Positions 61,165 through 64,000 of a DNA stretch of 64,000 nucleotides are shown one piece after another. Both the position numbers and the translations under genes were made by a program. Within the stretch, counting starts at the first letter, position 1. The number at the start of each line of letters is the position of its first letter. The notes under the pieces are model-generated. The model saw only the letters and a program-made list of their open reading frames with translations, was not told the DNA's origin and did no database searches. Source of the DNA: Anaerobranca gottschalkii DSM 13577 (GTDB lineage: Bacteria; Bacillota; Proteinivoracia; Proteinivoracales; Proteinivoracaceae); contig NZ_FOIF01000005.1 in the NCBI RefSeq assembly GCF_900111575.1, positions 19,058 to 83,057 on the forward strand, in the 5' to 3' direction.

Positions 61165-62031
61165 ATGCACTTCCCAGATAATCTAAAAGACATGCTAATT
61201 AAAGCAAAAGAAATGAATTGTTCCTTATCAGATTTAGTTATTAAAATTGAAAGTGAAAAGGCCGAAAAGTCTACAGAGGAAATTTTCCAAAAAATGATGG
61301 GTTATTGGAAAATAATGAAAGAGGGTATTAACAAAGGAATAGAAGAAAATATTAAATCAGTATCTGGGTTAACGGGAGGAGATGCTAAAAAATATCATTT
61401 AGAAAATAAAGGTTTATTAGGAGAAATTGCTCAAAAAGCTGTTGCTTATTCTATGGCTATGGCAGAAGTTAATGCGGCTATGGGTAAAATTGTAGCAACT
61501 CCTACAGCCGGCTCTTGTGGTATTTTGCCAGGAGTTTTACTTTCAATTTCTGAAGCTAAAAAAATAGAAGACGATAAAGTTGTGAAATCTTTATTTACAG
61601 CTGCATATATTGGGCATGTTATTGCTAAGAAAGGTACTGTGGCAGGAGCTGAAGGGGGATGTCAAGCAGAGTGTGGTAGTGCTGCAGCTATGGCTGCCGC
61701 TGCTGTGGTGGAATTATTAGGAGGGGAATTAGAAAATATTTTAGATGCTGTAGCTATTGCTTTACAAAGTATTATGGGATTGGTCTGTGATCCTGTCGCT
61801 GGTTTAGTGGAAATTCCCTGTATAATCCGTAATGGGAGCTGTGCCGTTACAGCAGTAATGGCTGCTGATTTAGCTTTAGCGGGGGTAAAAAGTGTTATTC
61901 CTGCTGATGAGGTAATTTCCGCTATGGCGGAAGTTGGTAGTCTTCTACCAGTAGAATTAAGGGAAACATCTATGGCAGGTCTAGCAAATACACCGACGGC
62001 AAGGGCTATAGAAGAAAAGCTTGGAGGTTAG
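61165..62031 (+). CDS. sdaAA: L-serine dehydratase, alpha subunit (iron-sulfur)
   Basis: The 288-residue catalytic subunit has PTAGSCGILPGVLL, GAEGGCQAECGSAAAMAAAA and GLVCDPVAGLVEIPCIIRN, containing the cysteines that hold the 4Fe-4S cluster and the substrate-binding serines. In Bacillus recG follows; here a terminator and SASP genes follow instead. Confidence 0.97.
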   Translation: MHFPDNLKDMLIKAKEMNCSLSDLVIKIESEKAEKSTEEIFQKMMGYWKIMKEGINKGIEENIKSVSGLTGGDAKKYHLENKGLLGEIAQKAVAYSMAMAEVNAAMGKIVATPTAGSCGILPGVLLSISEAKKIEDDKVVKSLFTAAYIGHVIAKKGTVAGAEGGCQAECGSAAAMAAAAVVELLGGELENILDAVAIALQSIMGLVCDPVAGLVEIPCIIRNGSCAVTAVMAADLALAGVKSVIPADEVISAMAEVGSLLPVELRETSMAGLANTPTARAIEEKLGG

Positions 62032-62040
62032 ATAAAATAG

Positions 62041-62077
62041 AAAAAAGCGAGATAATTTTCAAATCTCGCTTTTTTTA
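62041..62077 (+). terminator. Rho-independent terminator after sdaAA
   Basis: AAAAGCGAGAT pairs with ATCTCGCTTTT around a 9-base loop, followed by Ts. Confidence 0.9.
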
Positions 62078-62101
62078 TTTTTTTATTAGTTATTGTTATC
62101 A

Positions 62102-62117
62102 TTTCCACTTGTGGAAA
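62102..62117. promoter_or_regulatory. Palindrome upstream of the SASP genes
   Basis: TTTCCACTTGTGGAAA is a perfect inverted repeat just upstream of the candidate SASP promoter. It could be an operator; no regulator can be named. Confidence 0.35.
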
Positions 62118-62126
62118 ACACTTCTA

Positions 62127-62156
62127 GCATACATCTATTTAATCAGTGTAATAATA
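62127..62156 (+). promoter_or_regulatory. Candidate sigma-G promoter of the SASP genes
   Basis: GCATAC, a 17-base spacer and AATAATA (6 of 7 to CATAATA) lie about 15 bases ahead of the first ribosome site. SASP genes are classic SigG targets. Confidence 0.45.
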
Positions 62157-62187
62157 AAAATACCAAGGAAAAAGGAGGTGAACACAA

Positions 62188-62406
62188 ATGGCACGTAAAA
62201 GAAGAAGACGTAGTTTGGTTCCCCAAGCTGAACAAGCTCTAGATCGTTACAAATATGAAATAGCTTCTGAATTAGGTTTAACTAACCAAATTCAAACTGG
62301 TGGATGGAATAACCTAACCACTAGACAAGTAGGCCAAATTGGTGGTCAAATGGTTAAAAGAATGATTCAAGATGCAGAACAACAACTTCAAGGAAAACAA
62401 TACTAA
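62188..62406 (+). CDS. Alpha/beta-type small acid-soluble spore protein 1
   Basis: Alpha/beta SASPs coat and protect DNA in the dormant spore and are degraded at germination. The 72-residue protein has LVPQAEQALDRYKYEIASELG, with the Gpr protease site at Glu24-Ile25, and the DNA-binding segment VGQIGGQMVKRMI. The N terminus is unusually basic (MARKRRRRS). AAAGGAGGTG precedes ATG. It forms a tandem pair with the next gene. Confidence 0.96.
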   Translation: MARKRRRRSLVPQAEQALDRYKYEIASELGLTNQIQTGGWNNLTTRQVGQIGGQMVKRMIQDAEQQLQGKQY

Positions 62407-62443
62407 TTTAAATAAAAAATTAACAAAGGAGGTGTAAAAATAG

Positions 62444-62689
62444 ATGGCAACTATGAATCCTAATACTAGTGAAAGACAACAAGGGTTTTCAGAACAGCAA
62501 ATATTAGTACCACAAGCTGAGCAAGCTCTAGAAAATCTTAAAAACGAGATTGCTTCAGAACTTGGATTATCTCAAAAAATCCAATCTGTTGGTTATGCCA
62601 ACATGACTCCTTATGAAGTAGGTAAAATTGGTGGCCAAATGGTTAAGAGAATGATTGAAATGGTTGAAAACCAAATGGCCAATAAGTAA
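62444..62689 (+). CDS. Alpha/beta-type small acid-soluble spore protein 2
   Basis: The 81-residue protein has LVPQAEQALENLKNEIASEL with the Gpr cleavage site at Glu35-Ile36, and VGKIGGQMVKRMI. Its N terminus is longer and polar (Gln/Asn/Ser-rich), unlike the basic one of its neighbour. AAAGGAGGTG precedes ATG. The two genes are clear paralogues and probably share a transcript. Confidence 0.96.
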   Translation: MATMNPNTSERQQGFSEQQILVPQAEQALENLKNEIASELGLSQKIQSVGYANMTPYEVGKIGGQMVKRMIEMVENQMANK

Positions 62690-62698
62690 ATTGGTATG

Positions 62699-62732
62699 AA
62701 AAGGGTGCTCTTTTGAGCATCCTTTTTTTTTT
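62699..62732 (+). terminator. Rho-independent terminator after the SASP genes
   Basis: AAGGGTGCTC pairs with GAGCATCCTT (one G-T pair) around TTTT, followed by a long T run. Confidence 0.88.
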
Positions 62733-62758
62733 GACCCACAACTATAATTCATAATTAT

Positions 62759-62882
62759 ACCGGCGGTGGGGGCCGCCGGTCTGGGAGAGGAGAAACCGGA
62801 GGAAGAGTTATGGGGAAATGGTTTGTTTTTTGCTGCAAAGATTAGTGTGTTTTAAAATTTAACCTTTGCTGCATCTCCGGTT
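62759..62882 (-). ncRNA. csfG: csfG-like sporulation small RNA
   Basis: This GC-rich island in AT-rich DNA has no credible frame. On the minus strand the RNA would start at AACCGGAG, which pairs with CTCCGGTT (62794-62801 and 62875-62882), contain a long pyrimidine-rich stretch, and end in a hairpin of ACCGGCGG and CCGCCGGT. CsfG, a forespore-specific RNA conserved in endospore formers, lies just upstream of ylbH (rsmD) in Bacillus, the same place as here. A sigma-F-like promoter ends just before it on the minus strand. The tail after the last hairpin has few Ts, so the 3' end is uncertain. Confidence 0.55.
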
Positions 62883-62888
62883 CATTAT

Positions 62889-62918
62889 ATATATTTCCTT
62901 TTTTTAAGTTATTTATTC
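62889..62918 (-). promoter_or_regulatory. Candidate sigma-F promoter of the csfG-like RNA
   Basis: On the minus strand GAATA, a 15-base spacer and GGAAATATAT (8 of 10 to the SigF -10 pattern) end about seven bases before AACCGGAG, the predicted 5' end of the RNA. Confidence 0.45.
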
Positions 62919-62947
62919 AAAAAAAATAAAAAAATCTTTTTAGTTAT

Positions 62948-62977
62948 TTGCTAGATTTAAAGGAAATATGGTAAAAT
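62948..62977 (+). promoter_or_regulatory. Sigma-A-like promoter of rsmD-coaD
   Basis: TTGCTA, an 18-base spacer and TAAAAT with TGG before it lie just upstream of the rsmD ribosome site. Confidence 0.5.
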
Positions 62978-62994
62978 TAGCAAAGGTGATGTTT

Positions 62995-63543
62995 ATGAGA
63001 GTAATAGCAGGAGAAAAAAGGGGATTTCCACTAAAAAGTCCAAAAGGCTTAAATACTAGACCTACATCAGATAAAATTAAAGGAGCTATCTTTAATAGTT
63101 TAGCAAATTACGTAGATTTTATTGATAAAAAAGCTATAGATTGTTTTGCGGGAACAGGAGCTTTAGGAATAGAGTTTTTAAGTAGAGGAGGAAGTTATTG
63201 TACTTTCTATGAATTGAATTCACAGTCTTTAAATTGTATTAAAGATAATTTGAAAAAAACTGATTATGAAAATAAAAGTAAAGTTGTTAAAGGTAATGTA
63301 ATAACACATCTAACTAAAACTTCAGAAAAATACCATTTGTTTTTTGTAGACCCTCCATATAACCAAGGTTTATCTCAAAAAGTAATTGATTTAGTTGTAG
63401 CTAAAGATTTACTTTTAAAAGATGGAGCTATAGTTATAGAAACAGATAAAAAAGAAAATCTTGATATTGCAAATCACTACTTTATTCTTGCAAATGAAAA
63501 AAATTATGGTGACACTAAAATTACTATTCTTTTAAGGAGTTGA
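62995..63543 (+). CDS. rsmD: 16S rRNA (guanine-N2)-methyltransferase RsmD
   Basis: RsmD methylates G966 of 16S rRNA. The 182-residue protein begins MRVIAGEKRGFPL, then TRPTSDKIKGAIFNSL, CFAGTGALGIEFLSRG (SAM site) and the NPPY-like FVDPPYNQG. ATG at 62995 follows AAAGGTGATG and matches the family start; an upstream ATG at 62968 falls within the promoter -10 region. Its homologue in Bacillus is ylbH. Confidence 0.95.
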   Translation: MRVIAGEKRGFPLKSPKGLNTRPTSDKIKGAIFNSLANYVDFIDKKAIDCFAGTGALGIEFLSRGGSYCTFYELNSQSLNCIKDNLKKTDYENKSKVVKGNVITHLTKTSEKYHLFFVDPPYNQGLSQKVIDLVVAKDLLLKDGAIVIETDKKENLDIANHYFILANEKNYGDTKITILLRS

Positions 63544-63548
63544 TGTAA

Positions 63549-64000
63549 ATGAAGAGGGCAGTATACCCAGGTAGTTTTGACCCAATTACAAAGGGGCATT
63601 TAGATATTATTAAAAGGGCTAGTAAAATTTTTGATGAAGTTATTGTTGCTGTTGCTACTAATTCCAGTAAGAAACCTTTATTTACTATAGAAGAAAGAAT
63701 AGAAATAATAAATAAGGTAGTTCAAGACTACCCAAATGTAAAAGTTGATACTTTTAATGGTTTATTAGTGGAATATTGTTCTAATAAAGAAGCTTATGTC
63801 ATTATTAAAGGGTTAAGGGCGGTATCGGATTTTGAATATGAATTTCAAATGGCTTCAATAAACAAAAAATTGAAAGAAAATATAGAAACCCTTTTCATGA
63901 TGACAAATACAAAGTATTCTTATTTGAGTTCTAGTTTAGTTAAAGAAATAGGAAGGTTAAATGGTTCCATAGAAGACCTCGTTCCTCAAGAAATAATACC
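63549..64000 (+). CDS. coaD: Phosphopantetheine adenylyltransferase, 3' end cut by the window
   Basis: CoaD makes dephospho-CoA from phosphopantetheine and ATP. The visible 150 residues begin [21 protein letters not shown], with the nucleotidyl-transferase GHxxI-type motif, [18 protein letters not shown], and [19 protein letters not shown]. About ten residues are probably missing at the end, as the window stops. The rsmD-coaD pair is common in Firmicutes. Confidence 0.97.
   Translation, partial: MKRAVYPGSFDPITKGHLDIIKRASKIFDEVIVAVATNSSKKPLFTIEERIEIINKVVQDYPNVKVDTFNGLLVEYCSNKEAYVIIKGLRAVSDFEYEFQMASINKKLKENIETLFMMTNTKYSYLSSSLVKEIGRLNGSIEDLVPQEII

Noticed and set aside
62759-62800. ACCGGCGGT and GTCTGG, which recall parts of the FMN riboswitch
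   Set aside because: The essential GGGGCAGGGTGAAATTCCC start and other helices are absent, and no riboflavin gene follows.
62759-62882. Plus-strand reading of the GC-rich RNA island
   Set aside because: No good promoter lies before it on the plus strand (only the SASP terminator T run), whereas the minus strand has a sigma-F-like promoter ending at the stem start.
1-64000. CRISPR arrays, tRNA and rRNA genes, prophage or transposase genes
   Set aside because: None seen: no regularly spaced short repeats, no tRNA-like cloverleaf noticed in intergenic gaps, and no transposase or integrase motifs in any frame.

Overview
The window is from a low-GC, endospore-forming, diaminopimelate-type Firmicute, most likely a member of the Clostridia. 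The evidence is the content and order of the genes: an mra/mur/fts wall and division cluster leading into spoIIGA-sigE-sigG, a ylm-divIVA cluster, spoVM, two alpha/beta-type small acid-soluble spore proteins (SASPs), a csfG-like sporulation RNA locus, and a MurE with the DAP-specific DNPR motif. TTG and GTG starts are common and shine-dalgarno sequences are strong. I cannot name the species from sequence alone. No rRNA, tRNA, CRISPR array, prophage or transposase gene is visible.

Layout. 1-1.5 kb: right half of a 270-bp repeat, an anchored protein of unknown function and a small zinc-ribbon protein. 1.5-18.4 kb: cell wall and division genes (mraZ, rsmH, ftsL, a PASTA-bearing PBP, murE, murF, mraY, murD, ftsW, murB, murA, divIB, a DUF881 gene, sbp, ftsA, ftsZ); murG and murC are missing from their usual place. 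18.5-21.2 kb: spoIIGA-sigE, then sigG with its own sigma-F-like promoter and a tiny overlapping ORF. 21.6-26.5 kb: ylmC, nrdR, a HlyD-like gene, ylmE, ylmG, ylmH, divIVA and two short gate-domain membrane proteins. 26.5-34.2 kb: aroC-aroB-aroA, a DUF5665 gene, yteA, lspA, rluD, and a uracil permease behind a PyrR-type attenuator. 34.5-39.1 kb: rqcH (minus strand) and a calcium P-type ATPase. 39.1-54.4 kb: a housekeeping run: yicC, remA, gmk, rpoZ, coaBC, priA, def, fmt, a DUF116 gene, yugP, rsmB, rlmN, prpC, prkC, rsgA, rpe. 54.5-56.7 kb: a TPP riboswitch with thiT, then thiN and a phosphodiesterase. 56.8-64 kb: a 54-residue membrane protein, spoVM, rpmB (minus), yloU, fakA, a degV-like gene, sdaAB-sdaAA, two SASPs, a csfG-like RNA on the minus strand, rsmD and a truncated coaD.

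How the genes work together. Most of the window builds peptidoglycan, places the septum, and then reuses the septum for sporulation: FtsA/FtsZ/DivIVA feed into SpoIIGA/SigE in the mother cell and SigG in the forespore, with SpoVM (coat assembly) and the SASPs (spore DNA) as later products. The 39-54 kb block joins translation start and rescue (def, fmt, rsmB, rlmN, rsgA) to PASTA kinase/phosphatase signalling.

The least conventional feature is a family of 270-bp non-coding elements with terminal inverted repeats (three copies, one cut by the window edge). In both complete copies the element sits between two copies of one terminator-like hairpin, as if it had inserted into the hairpin and duplicated it. 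The whole element can fold into a long Y-shaped structure.
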